Below, piece after piece: positions 35,363 to 44,222 of a stretch of 64,000 nucleotides of DNA. A program made the position numbers and the translations under genes. The DNA is taken from contig CALDSR010000041.1 of assembly GCA_937924505.1 (NCBI GenBank), forward strand, positions 94,752-158,751. The letters run 5' to 3'. Numbering within the stretch: position 1 is the first letter of the stretch; every line of letters starts with the position of its first letter. The notes beneath the pieces are model-generated. The model was not told the origin of the DNA and ran no database searches. It saw only the letters and a list, made by a program, of their open reading frames with translations. The stretch is from an uncultured Granulosicoccus sp. (GTDB lineage: Bacteria; Pseudomonadota; Gammaproteobacteria; Granulosicoccales; Granulosicoccaceae).

Positions 35363-37354
35363 TTATGGTCCAAACTGCGCAGTCGACTGAAAGTCCTCAC
35401 GCTGATAAACACGTATGTAATCTATTTCAAACTGAATTGGGAAAGCATCAACATCCGTTATATCAGGTGTTGGTGCCCACGCACTACCCGCCACCAGGTA
35501 GTTCACGAGGTTCATCGGTTGACGTGAAACCTGAGGACCAAACAGTCGTTTCACTTCACGTCCATCGATATACCAGATGACCAGCTGCGGCTCCCAAAGC
35601 ACGCCAAATGTATGAAATTCATCCGCAAAATTTTCACCATTCGGCTCCTTGTATGACATGGTCGGCGAGGAACGCGTCAGGCCGGTATTTGGATCGCCAA
35701 AGTGATAGGTCTGGAACGCATCTTCGTCACCAAAGGGGTTTTCACCCAGATACTCGATGATATCGATCTCCGGAGCGTGGAACAGATTGCCCTCACCCGC
35801 ATATCGATGATACAGGTAATGACTGGACAAGGCGCCGTTAACACTACTGACCTTGAGACGCGCTTCGGTATACCCGTATATAAAGCCGAATCGATCATGA
35901 CTGGACAGTGCGCCAGACAAAAATTCACATCGATCCAGACCTGTCCCATCCTCTTCATCACATACCGGGGGTAGATTCGGACGAAGTTCGTCTGGAATCG
36001 GAATCGCGTTTATGACCAAAGATTCACCGGTAAAGGTAAACGGGTCATAGCCGAAATCAGGGTTCTCTTGCGTGTTGACGAAGTATTGCTGCTCGCCGTT
36101 GATGATTCGGGTGTCGCCCCAAGTCAGACCGGTATGCCATTTTGTTGCATCAATCGCATTACCATTGAATTCATCAGCAAACACAAGATCAAAGTTGTCT
36201 TCCAGCCAGAAGTCTACCGCTGAAAGATCGTGGTCCTGGGCAAAGCTGTCACCCGGAGCTTTGTAGATGTCGTCGTAACGTGGTACCGGCGCATTACGAT
36301 CAAGGTGATACGTAATGGTGATAGCTTCAGAACGAGCGGACTCATTGCCTTCATCATCTACCGCGGTAACTGCATAACTGAATACATCACCAGCTCGTGG
36401 ACCGTTTTCCACACAATTGTGCAAGCGATCGGCAAAGCGGGTGTAGTTGCAATCAATGAATGATGTGGTTGCCCAGAATTTGTCGATCTCGGCTCGCGCA
36501 CCCGGATTCGGGTCTGTCTGATCTGGACTGATCACGTACACATGACCGTCACTGCGATAGATGTTGTAGGCGACAACAGCGCCATCATCGTTTGCAGGTG
36601 CCCAGCTAAATTCAGCCCAATCATTCGAGATCAGATCGACGCGAAGATTTTTAGGTTGCGTGGGAGGTCCGCCAGCGACCGCCGCTTCACTATCTGTCTC
36701 AAGTGACGAACCAAAAGGATCAGCTAGGGAAGTGGCTGGGATGGCGTCGGCAAACTCATCGGCAAGCGTCGGCACTTGCGGTGCTGGCAGGCTGTCATCG
36801 ACCGGTCGAGCGGGATTGTCCAGAACTGGAGTCGGCGTGGGCTCAGGTGCGGGAGTGGGTTCCGGAGCGGGCGCTGGCTCAGGTGCGGGAGTGGGCTCTG
36901 GAGCGGGCGCTGGCTCAGGTGCGGGAGTGGGCTCTGGAGCGGGCGCTGGCTCAGGTGCGGGAGTGGGCTCTGGAGCGGGTGAAGGCTCTGGAGCGGGTGA
37001 AGGCTCTGGAGCGGGTGAAGGCTCAGGTGCGGGTGAAGGCTCAGGCGCTGGTGTGGGAGCTGGCTCGGGTGCTGGCGCTGGCGGAGTGGGCTCTGGCTCT
37101 GGTGTGGGCACAGGCACAGGGACTGGCGCAGGTGTTGGCTGCGGGGCTGGTGCGTCTGCCGCCGGCACTTCTGGCGTGGCCTCCGGCGTCGGCGTGAGCT
37201 CAGGAGCTGGTGCTGGTGTTTCCACCGGTGTAATCGGTGGCAGCGGATCATTACTGACCAGTGGTGTTTCGGCGGGGCTTGAGCTTGAGTCGCTGCAGGC
37301 AGCTAGCGCAAGGCTCAAAATACTGGTCGCAAGCAATCGGGAGGTTGTTTTCAT
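35363..37354 (-). CDS. GH16-family glycoside hydrolase lipoprotein with Pro-rich linker
   Basis: A 663-residue lipoprotein. The signal MKTTSRLLATSILSLALAAC ends in a lipobox (Cys20). Residues ~40-185 are a Pro/Ala/Glu/Thr-rich linker of PAPEPTPAPEP repeats. A fibronectin-III-like domain follows (PKNLRVDLISNDWAEFSWAPANDDG..). The GH16 domain starts near FDLVFADEFNGNAIDATKWH and has the catalytic ExDxxE motif EIDIIE with Glu529, Asp531 and Glu534. GH16 enzymes cut beta-1,3-glucans, agar or carrageenan; laminarin is the likely marine target but this is inference. ATG 37354 begins the signal peptide. Confidence 0.88.
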   Translation of the reverse strand: MKTTSRLLATSILSLALAACSDSSSSPAETPLVSNDPLPPITPVETPAPAPELTPTPEATPEVPAADAPAPQPTPAPVPVPVPTPEPEPTPPAPAPEPAPTPAPEPSPAPEPSPAPEPSPAPEPSPAPEPTPAPEPAPAPEPTPAPEPAPAPEPTPAPEPAPAPEPTPAPEPTPTPVLDNPARPVDDSLPAPQVPTLADEFADAIPATSLADPFGSSLETDSEAAVAGGPPTQPKNLRVDLISNDWAEFSWAPANDDGAVVAYNIYRSDGHVYVISPDQTDPNPGARAEIDKFWATTSFIDCNYTRFADRLHNCVENGPRAGDVFSYAVTAVDDEGNESARSEAITITYHLDRNAPVPRYDDIYKAPGDSFAQDHDLSAVDFWLEDNFDLVFADEFNGNAIDATKWHTGLTWGDTRIINGEQQYFVNTQENPDFGYDPFTFTGESLVINAIPIPDELRPNLPPVCDEEDGTGLDRCEFLSGALSSHDRFGFIYGYTEARLKVSSVNGALSSHYLYHRYAGEGNLFHAPEIDIIEYLGENPFGDEDAFQTYHFGDPNTGLTRSSPTMSYKEPNGENFADEFHTFGVLWEPQLVIWYIDGREVKRLFGPQVSRQPMNLVNYLVAGSAWAPTPDITDVDAFPIQFEIDYIRVYQREDFQSTAQFGP
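36845..37041. repeat. Tandem DNA repeat coding for the Pro-rich linker
   Basis: Four near-identical 36-base units begin at 36845, 36881, 36917 and 36953, followed by 18-base units (GGCTCTGGAGCGGGTGAA) repeated three times, with degenerate copies to ~37041. Read on the minus strand they encode PAPEP-type repeats inside the GH16 lipoprotein. All copy lengths are multiples of three, so copy-number change would alter linker length without a frameshift. Confidence 0.9.
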
Positions 37355-37473
37355 GTGTTCAGCACTGGTATTGACGTAGCCGTCTTGGGAAGAGGTCATT
37401 CTTTCACGTAACGCGGCTTTTTACCGGTCTGTCCCACATCGCGTCAAGTTTCAGTCAAAAGGTATCCAATTCT

Positions 37474-39036
37474 TCACATTCTCGAACCAGCACCGGCCCA
37501 GCGAAAATGCCGCTGATCGCCCGGCCACAGGTGATCATCCGTCCCCGCCACCGAGCGCTCGACTTCAGCCGCGACCGCATCCATGCTACGCACACGATCG
37601 GCGTACCCCCCAAGACGGGTGTAGTCATCCAGGCGCAGCGTAAATTCAATGGGCGCAACGAGCGCCGGAGTCGGCACATAGCCAAAGGCATTAGCCGGCA
37701 TTTGCATGACATCGGCCATCACTGTGATGCCGCCGCCCGGCCAAACATAGGCAGGAGCTCCACCACATGACACGTAGGTCAGCGACTCGCGGACCGATCG
37801 CGTGAGGCGTACCGGGTTTTCGGTCACGCCAGCGCGCAAAGACCCACCGGCCCCACCCATGAACAAAACCGAGCACAAGGAGGGCTCGCAATTTTCGGCC
37901 ACTCGTTCAACCGACGCCTTGAGCGCCTCAGGCAAATCGGCTGGCGTCGGTACAAGGTCATCGCTCAGCTCAAAGTACGCCCACTGCTCACCCGTGGTCG
38001 AGACCATCAACAGACGCAAGCCGGGATACGCGATACCTGGCCTGAACTCCTCTACGATGGACAACGGATCATCGATATCCGTGCCACCCCAACCAGATCC
38101 AGGTTCCGCCACCTGAAAATAACGGCCAGGTGTTGATTTTCTTCCCTTGATGCGAATGCCGGTCGGCTTCATGTCAAGCAACTTCCCCGCTTGATGCTCT
38201 GACAACACACCAGTGATGTGATCATCGACCACCACAACTTCATCAACGTGCGGTGCCCACTGCCTGGCAAACATGCCTATCGTTGCCGAGCCGCAACCAA
38301 CCCGCATCAGCTGTTCACGGGTGCCATTGACCACCGGAGCCTGGCCCGCCTGCACTGTTATTTCCGCGCCATTGTCAATGGACAGTTCAACCGCTTTGCG
38401 ATTGCACAACTGCAAAAGCGTTTGACACGTCAGGCGCCCTTCCTTTTTTGAACCACCGGTAAGGTGATTAACACCACCCAATGACATCATCTGCGATCCG
38501 TACTCACCGGTGGTGACATGGCCAACCGCTTCTCCCTGCACACGAACCAATGATTGTTCTGGACCGATATGCCTATCTGTATCGATCTTTATCTTGACGC
38601 CGCAATAACTGAAAATCCCCTCCGTCACAACGGTCACCATATCTACATCGTTATATTTCTGACCGACGATGAAAGGCGCCGGCTTGTAGTCCGGGTATGT
38701 AGTACCTGCGCCGATAGCGGTGACAAAGCGCTCCGCTTTCAGTATATCGCCGCTCCAGTTTTCCGGGCTGCTCGCAGCGTCATCGCTGGATAAGTCGTCG
38801 TTATTGCCTTTTGCCTTACTGGCATCGCTCTCATGTCGAAGAAACGGTACTGCACCCTGGCTCGGATTCTCCTTGCGCTCAAGTATTGTGAAAGGATCAA
38901 CCCTGACCAGCTCACCTCCTTCGTTAGCGTAGCGGTCGCAAGCCCCGCTTCTGCCATCCTTGATGTAACAGAGCACCGGACAAGCATCGCAACGAATTTT
39001 GCCGTTATCTTCAGTTTCAACCGCAAACCTGACCAT
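37474..39036 (-). CDS. Iron-sulfur protein related to 6-hydroxynicotinate reductase
   Basis: A 520-residue cytoplasmic protein. The N-terminus has a four-Cys cluster motif (C16-x2-C19-x3-C23-x9-C33 in IRCDACPVLCYIKDGRSGACDRY), suiting a [4Fe-4S] centre. The body has GVKIKIDTDRHIGPEQSLVRVQGEAVGHVTTGEYGSQ and VGCGSATIGMFA. Proteins of this family are named after Hnr of Eubacterium barkeri, which reduces 6-hydroxynicotinate to tetrahydro-6-oxonicotinate with reduced ferredoxin. It starts at ATG 39036 inside TGATG with the upstream molybdenum enzyme stop, so it is coupled. The exact substrate is inferred; the family name is from memory. Confidence 0.72.
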   Translation of the reverse strand: MVRFAVETEDNGKIRCDACPVLCYIKDGRSGACDRYANEGGELVRVDPFTILERKENPSQGAVPFLRHESDASKAKGNNDDLSSDDAASSPENWSGDILKAERFVTAIGAGTTYPDYKPAPFIVGQKYNDVDMVTVVTEGIFSYCGVKIKIDTDRHIGPEQSLVRVQGEAVGHVTTGEYGSQMMSLGGVNHLTGGSKKEGRLTCQTLLQLCNRKAVELSIDNGAEITVQAGQAPVVNGTREQLMRVGCGSATIGMFARQWAPHVDEVVVVDDHITGVLSEHQAGKLLDMKPTGIRIKGRKSTPGRYFQVAEPGSGWGGTDIDDPLSIVEEFRPGIAYPGLRLLMVSTTGEQWAYFELSDDLVPTPADLPEALKASVERVAENCEPSLCSVLFMGGAGGSLRAGVTENPVRLTRSVRESLTYVSCGGAPAYVWPGGGITVMADVMQMPANAFGYVPTPALVAPIEFTLRLDDYTRLGGYADRVRSMDAVAAEVERSVAGTDDHLWPGDQRHFRWAGAGSRM

Positions 39037-41870
39037 CAAGCATCCACCTGTTTGTCAACATCAATAGTTTGCTCCGTGCTGTGTATGGCAGCAAGTATCT
39101 TGTCAGGTGTTGCCGGTAATTCAGTCACCCGCGCACCACTGGCATCGGCAATGGCATTGAGAACCGCGGGTGCTGTGGGTATCAATACATGCTCACCTAG
39201 CCCCTTGGCGCCAAACGGCCCATGAGCATCAGGAACTTCGACCAGAATCGATTTGATCGGAGGAATATCTCCGATGGTTGGTATCAGATAGTCATGCAGA
39301 TTTTCGGTGCGACCCGGGATGAATTCCTCCATCAATGCCAGACCCACGCCTTGTGCAATCCCACCCTGTATTTGCCCCTCCGCCAGCACCGGGTTGATCG
39401 CTTTGCCAACATCATGGGCAGCAATGAATTTTTCCAACCTCACTGTACCCAGACCTATGTCGACATCCAAAATGGCGAGTTGAGCAGCGTAACCGTACAT
39501 GGCATACGGCACACCTTGACCATTTTCATCAAGCGGCTCGGTCGGTGGATCATACGACTCGATGGCCATCAAGACATAGCCATCATCGTTAACAGGCAAT
39601 TCATCAAGCTTGATGCTTGCCGTCTCCAATTTGTCAGCGCCCGCATTGACCTGTAGCAAACCACCGCCACACTGAAGTGTTTGAATCTCGGTACAGTTGG
39701 TCAAACGGACAATCTGTTCGCGCAGACTGCGCGCGCTGAGTCTGGCCGCTGTGCCCGACACGAACGTCTGACGCGAAGCGGATGTTTTACCCGCATCGGG
39801 AGTGACTGCCGTATCCGGGCCAATTATTTCAATGTCCCCTGCCGCAACCCCTAAGGTATCGGCAAAGATCTGCAAGATAACTGTGTTCGAACCCTGCCCG
39901 ATATCTATCGCGCCTTGATGCAGGCAAATTTTTCCCGCCGACGTAATGCCAGACTTTATCGTCGACGGGTTCGACAATGAAGTATTCCCACAGCCATACC
40001 ACCCCGCGGCAATACCAATTCCACGACGCCATGGTGAATGATCCTGTACTGCTGTTTGGTTAAACGCGATGGCATCAGCTGATGCGTTCTGCCAATGATT
40101 TTCAAGAGCATCAAGACAAGCCTTGATCCCACAAGAATCTATACGCTGACCGGTCACGGTTGGCATATCGCCATCCAGTGCATTGAGTTGCCGAAACGCA
40201 AGCCTGTCCATATCAAGCGCATTCGCCAACTCATCAAACAAGGATTCCTGTGCGATCGCAACTTGCGGCACACCAAAACCACGAAAAGCCCCGGCAGGCG
40301 ATGTATGTGTGTAGATACCATGTGCTTCAGCATGATAATCACGCACAAGATAAGGACCAGACGCATGCACCGGCACACGATTGGCAACAGTAGGACCCCA
40401 GGATGCATAAGCGCCCGTATTGAAGGTGCCATCAAACAAAAAGCCTTTCAATTTGCCAGTTTTATCGACACTGATTTCCAACCGCATATCAGACGCATGT
40501 CGCTTGGTGGTTGACTGCATCGACTCGGTACGTGTGTAAGCAATTTTTACCGGCTTGTTCAGCACCCAGGCAGCCAAGGCAACAAACGGTTGAAAAGAAA
40601 TATCGAGCTTCGAACCGAACCCACCACCGCAGGCAGATGGTACGACGCGAATGAACTCCTCAGGCAATGCCATGATGGCAGCCACACTCTCACGATCCAG
40701 ATAGGCCGCTTGCGTGCACCCATATATTTCCAGCGTATCGCCAACCCGCACAGCGTAACCAGCCTCTGGTTCAATATAAGCGTGTTCAACAAAACCCGTT
40801 GAGAATCGCCCACGCGCACTAAGAAAACAATCGGCGATGGCACTGCGGGCATCCCCGCAAACGACTTTGCCACCACACAGTACGTTACTGCCATGATCTG
40901 CATGGACGAGCGATGCGCCGTCTTCCAACGCTTCCATAGGTGTTAATGTTGCTTCGAGTTCGGTAAAACTCACCGGGAAATCATCAAGATCCATCGCGGC
41001 TATCGCAGTAGCGTCGCCGACCACAGCGGCCACCGCCTCACCTTTAAAGCGAGTGACCGTTTCGGCAAATACTGGTTGATCGATGTAGCCTGGAATGATG
41101 CCGAACAGATTACGCCCAGGAATATCATTAGCTGTAAACACACGCACAAGGCCTGCGTTCGATTTGACATAAGAATTCACATCACCAAACTCGAAAGATG
41201 CGTAATGGTACGGTGAACGCACGAGTCGCAAGGCCAGTGCCTCAGCAGGCGCAAGATCATCACCAAACTTGTCAGTACCATTGACTTTAGGTACGCCATC
41301 AACCCGAATCATACGTTGACCGACAAGTCCATGCTGCAAATCATTAGCGACATCACTCGATACATCGCTCACCTTTATCGCATCGGCACTTGCTACTGAT
41401 GTGCTGATATCGGACCCAGCATCAAGCACCGCATCGATTATCTTGCGATAACCCGTACAACGGCACAAGACCCCGCCCAAGGCATCCTGCACCTCACCGA
41501 GCGTCGGATTTTGACGTTCACGCAACAAGGCAACCGCACTGACCAGCATGCCAGGCGTACAGATTCCACATTGCGCAGCGCCGTGGCGCAGAAACGACGA
41601 CTGCAAGGACCGGGTGATCTCACAGGAGGAATCAAGTCCGACAAGCGTATCAACAGACTTGCCCGAAATTTTTCCCACTGCGGTCAAACAGGCGCAAACG
41701 GCCTTGCCATCAACCAGCACGGTGCAAGCCCCACAGTCACCCGCATTGCAACCGATCTTGACGTCAAGACAATCACAGGACTCGCGCAGCAGTGACGACA
41801 GCCGAGTTGTGTGTAACGCATTGTGCGTTACTGATTGACCATTCAATGTGAAGGAGACAGAGCGCGTCAT
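39036..41870 (-). CDS. Molybdenum hydroxylase, fused [2Fe-2S] and Mo-binding subunits
   Basis: A 944-residue xanthine-dehydrogenase-family protein. The N-terminal ~160 residues hold both [2Fe-2S] clusters (GCNAGDCGACTVLVDG and CGICTPGM...CRCTGY). The rest is the molybdopterin subunit with GAFRGFGVPQ, which binds the cofactor, and GAKGLGEH, whose Glu is the catalytic base. Such enzymes hydroxylate N-heterocycles with water as oxygen source. With the adjacent FAD subunit it forms a complete hydroxylase. The ATG at 41870 overlaps the FAD gene stop (ATGA). Position before the Hnr-like gene fits a ring hydroxylation preceding reduction. Confidence 0.9.
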   Translation of the reverse strand: MTRSVSFTLNGQSVTHNALHTTRLSSLLRESCDCLDVKIGCNAGDCGACTVLVDGKAVCACLTAVGKISGKSVDTLVGLDSSCEITRSLQSSFLRHGAAQCGICTPGMLVSAVALLRERQNPTLGEVQDALGGVLCRCTGYRKIIDAVLDAGSDISTSVASADAIKVSDVSSDVANDLQHGLVGQRMIRVDGVPKVNGTDKFGDDLAPAEALALRLVRSPYHYASFEFGDVNSYVKSNAGLVRVFTANDIPGRNLFGIIPGYIDQPVFAETVTRFKGEAVAAVVGDATAIAAMDLDDFPVSFTELEATLTPMEALEDGASLVHADHGSNVLCGGKVVCGDARSAIADCFLSARGRFSTGFVEHAYIEPEAGYAVRVGDTLEIYGCTQAAYLDRESVAAIMALPEEFIRVVPSACGGGFGSKLDISFQPFVALAAWVLNKPVKIAYTRTESMQSTTKRHASDMRLEISVDKTGKLKGFLFDGTFNTGAYASWGPTVANRVPVHASGPYLVRDYHAEAHGIYTHTSPAGAFRGFGVPQVAIAQESLFDELANALDMDRLAFRQLNALDGDMPTVTGQRIDSCGIKACLDALENHWQNASADAIAFNQTAVQDHSPWRRGIGIAAGWYGCGNTSLSNPSTIKSGITSAGKICLHQGAIDIGQGSNTVILQIFADTLGVAAGDIEIIGPDTAVTPDAGKTSASRQTFVSGTAARLSARSLREQIVRLTNCTEIQTLQCGGGLLQVNAGADKLETASIKLDELPVNDDGYVLMAIESYDPPTEPLDENGQGVPYAMYGYAAQLAILDVDIGLGTVRLEKFIAAHDVGKAINPVLAEGQIQGGIAQGVGLALMEEFIPGRTENLHDYLIPTIGDIPPIKSILVEVPDAHGPFGAKGLGEHVLIPTAPAVLNAIADASGARVTELPATPDKILAAIHSTEQTIDVDKQVDA

Positions 41871-42712
41871 ACGGGTACGTTCTCCCATTGCTGGGCGCAA
41901 TCAACAATAAGCCTGACAAGCATTTCCCGCACAGCCTGTTGGCGATAGTCTGCGGAACCGCGAACATCATCAATCGGTGTGAGTTCCGACAGTTCAGCTT
42001 GCAAGACAATCTGCGACACCGAATCTGCAGTCAGTGCCTGAAGCGCTTGCCCTTTGAGGCTCGATTCAAGCGCCTCAAGCCGACAAGCAACCGGCGAACA
42101 AGAACCAACAGCAATACGCGCATCGCTGATCTCGCCATTGTGACGCTCAAGGGTGACGGCAATCATCGCTATCGAAATGACCAGATAACGACGCGCACCA
42201 AGTTTAGTGAATACGCTTCGCGCTTCATCGCTCTGTGATGGCACATGAATGGCGATTAACAATTCATCATCGGCCAATGCCGTACGACGTACACCGAGAA
42301 TGAAGTCAGCCAAAGGCAATATGCGTCGCCCACGACTTGAAGCCAGCTCAACCCGCGCATCAAGCGCCAGCAAGGGAGGCACACCATCAGCCGCTGGTGA
42401 TGCATTACATAGATTACCGGCAAGCGTTGCTGCATTCTGAATCTGTACTGACCCCACTTCGCGCGCGGCAGCTTTCAAACCATCAAACACAGGAGGTAAT
42501 TCTGCCTTGATCAATTCAGTCCAGGTACAGGCAGCGCCTATTCGCCACCCTGACGCATCGACCGATATACCCCTAAGCTCTTTTATGTTTGTAGTATCCA
42601 GTACATCCGACGGCGGAGACTTATCATCCAGTGAAGGATAGAAATCCGTGCCACCAGCAAGCACATGAAGAGAAGTTGCAGCGCGGCGATCAAGCGCCTC
42701 TTTTAAGTTCAT
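41867..42712 (-). CDS. FAD-binding subunit of the molybdenum hydroxylase
   Basis: A 281-residue CoxM/XdhB-type FAD protein. LHVLAGGTDFYPSLDD matches the phosphate-binding loop, and AATLAGNLCNASPAADGVPPLLALDARVEL is the second FAD block. It passes electrons from the FeS clusters to an acceptor. The ATG at 42712 is preferred; a TTG four codons upstream (42724) is less likely. It is directly upstream of, and coupled to, the fused FeS/Mo subunit. Confidence 0.9.
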   Translation of the reverse strand: MNLKEALDRRAATSLHVLAGGTDFYPSLDDKSPPSDVLDTTNIKELRGISVDASGWRIGAACTWTELIKAELPPVFDGLKAAAREVGSVQIQNAATLAGNLCNASPAADGVPPLLALDARVELASSRGRRILPLADFILGVRRTALADDELLIAIHVPSQSDEARSVFTKLGARRYLVISIAMIAVTLERHNGEISDARIAVGSCSPVACRLEALESSLKGQALQALTADSVSQIVLQAELSELTPIDDVRGSADYRQQAVREMLVRLIVDCAQQWENVPV

Positions 42713-42736
42713 TGTTTGTCTCAAACAGCAATGGAT

Positions 42737-43438
42737 CTAAACCGACAAATAAGCGCTTCTAATATCAGGGCTTGCATCAAGTTCGGCGAATGTGCCGTCG
42801 TACCTTATATTGCCACCTTCTATAATGACCGCACGATCAGACACGATGCGTGCAAAGTGCAGGTTCTGCTCGGACAACAATACGGGTAAACCCTCGCGCT
42901 TGAGCTTGAGAATGGTCTCCGCCATGTGCTCGACAATCACCGGTGCAATGCCCTCCGATGGCTCATCCAGCAACAGTATTTTGGGATTTCCCATCAACGT
43001 GCGAGCAATCGATAACATCTGTTGCTCACCACCGGACAAGGCACGCCCTCGATTGGCGCGTCGCTCGGACAGATTGGGAAACAATTCAAACAGTATGTCG
43101 ACCGTCCACTCGAATACACCGGCGCGGGGCGCCTGCCTGCCCACTTCAAGGTTCTCCATTATCGTCAGATCGGTAAAGATTCGCCGCTCTTCCGGGACAT
43201 AGCCAACGCCGAGTTTTGCCACCTGGTGGGGTGCCAGCCGAGTCAGTTCATGCCCATCAAAAACCACACGACCCCGCGCAGGTTTGACCAATTGCATGAT
43301 GGATTTCATGGTCGTTGTCTTGCCCGCCCCATTCCTTCCAAGCAGCGACACAACTTCACCTTCACCAATCGCGAAGCCGAGATCATTGAGAATATGCGCC
43401 TTGCCATAAAAGCTGTTTACTGCATTCAGTTCAAGCAT
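42737..43438 (-). CDS. livF: Branched-chain-type ABC transporter ATPase LivF
   Basis: A 233-residue ATPase with Walker A SLLGRNGAGKTTT, signature LSGGEQQMLSIAR and Walker B ILLLDEPSEGIAP. The YVPEERRIFTDLTI segment is typical of LivF of HAAT-family importers. The ATG at 43438 overlaps the livG stop by eight bases; the longer frame reads into livG. In this cluster it probably powers uptake of the heterocycle or its betaine rather than leucine. Confidence 0.92.
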   Translation of the reverse strand: MLELNAVNSFYGKAHILNDLGFAIGEGEVVSLLGRNGAGKTTTMKSIMQLVKPARGRVVFDGHELTRLAPHQVAKLGVGYVPEERRIFTDLTIMENLEVGRQAPRAGVFEWTVDILFELFPNLSERRANRGRALSGGEQQMLSIARTLMGNPKILLLDEPSEGIAPVIVEHMAETILKLKREGLPVLLSEQNLHFARIVSDRAVIIEGGNIRYDGTFAELDASPDIRSAYLSV

Positions 43439-44222
43439 GTCCTGATGCCTCATCACTGGCAAAAACATTCCCACCACCGAGATACACTTCCTTGACAATT
43501 GGATCATTGCGTATCGCGTCAACATTGCCATTGGCGATCAGCTCACCGCGATTAAGCACCATTACTCTATGCGCATGGGCAAACACAACATCCATATCAT
43601 GCTCAGTAAACAGTACACTGAGATTTTTTTTAACGACGATGTCTGTGGTCAGTTGCATCAAGGCGATTCGCTCACTGGGTGCCATACCGGCCGTTGGTTC
43701 ATCCATTAGCAAGAGAGTCGGCTCATGCGCTAGCGCTATTGCCAGCTCCAGTCGCTTCAGATCACCATAGGCAAGAATGGCCGAGTGTCGATCCGCTTGC
43801 TCGCTCATGCCCACAAGATCGAGTAATGCCATAGCCTTGTCACGATAAAGCTTGTGCGCGAATGGTCGAATTGAATAAACACGGCGATGATGTGAGATCA
43901 AGGCCATCTGAATGTTCTCGATCACCGTCATCGACGCATAGCTTGCCGTAATCTGAAACGTGCGCCCGACGCCACGACGCCATATCTGCCTTGGCTTCAG
44001 TCCGGTAATTGTTTCGCCGTTCAGCCGTACCTCGCCACTCGTTGTGGGCAATTGCCCCATCAACATATTGAAGCAAGTGGTCTTGCCTGCGCCATTGGGT
44101 CCAATCAATGCCAGGAGTTCTCCGACGGCTACATCGAAGCTCACATCCTGAACCGCGTGAATACCACCAAACGACTTCGACAAGCCTTTCACTGACAGTA
44201 CCGGTGTTGTATCCGTTTTCAT
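43431..44222 (-). CDS. livG: Branched-chain-type ABC transporter ATPase LivG
   Basis: A 263-residue ATPase with Walker A ALIGPNGAGKTTC and Walker B LLLMDEPTAGMAPSE, followed by the FTEHDMDVVFAHAHRVMVLNRG C-terminal block typical of LivG. The signature motif reads LAYGDLKRLELAIAL; the usual Gln-Gln after the Gly is Asp-Leu, common in urea/amide-type HAAT transporters. Its start overlaps the permease stop as ATGA. Confidence 0.92.
   Translation of the reverse strand: MKTDTTPVLSVKGLSKSFGGIHAVQDVSFDVAVGELLALIGPNGAGKTTCFNMLMGQLPTTSGEVRLNGETITGLKPRQIWRRGVGRTFQITASYASMTVIENIQMALISHHRRVYSIRPFAHKLYRDKAMALLDLVGMSEQADRHSAILAYGDLKRLELAIALAHEPTLLLMDEPTAGMAPSERIALMQLTTDIVVKKNLSVLFTEHDMDVVFAHAHRVMVLNRGELIANGNVDAIRNDPIVKEVYLGGGNVFASDEASGHA

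Noticed and set aside
36845..37041. Regularly spaced repeats resembling a CRISPR array
   Set aside because: Units abut each other with no unique spacers and lie in frame inside a coding sequence; no cas genes.
36660..37379. Plus-strand Gly/Ala/Ser-rich frame of 239 codons
   Set aside because: It is the antisense of the Pro-rich linker in the GH16 lipoprotein; the repetitive composition opens several frames on both strands.
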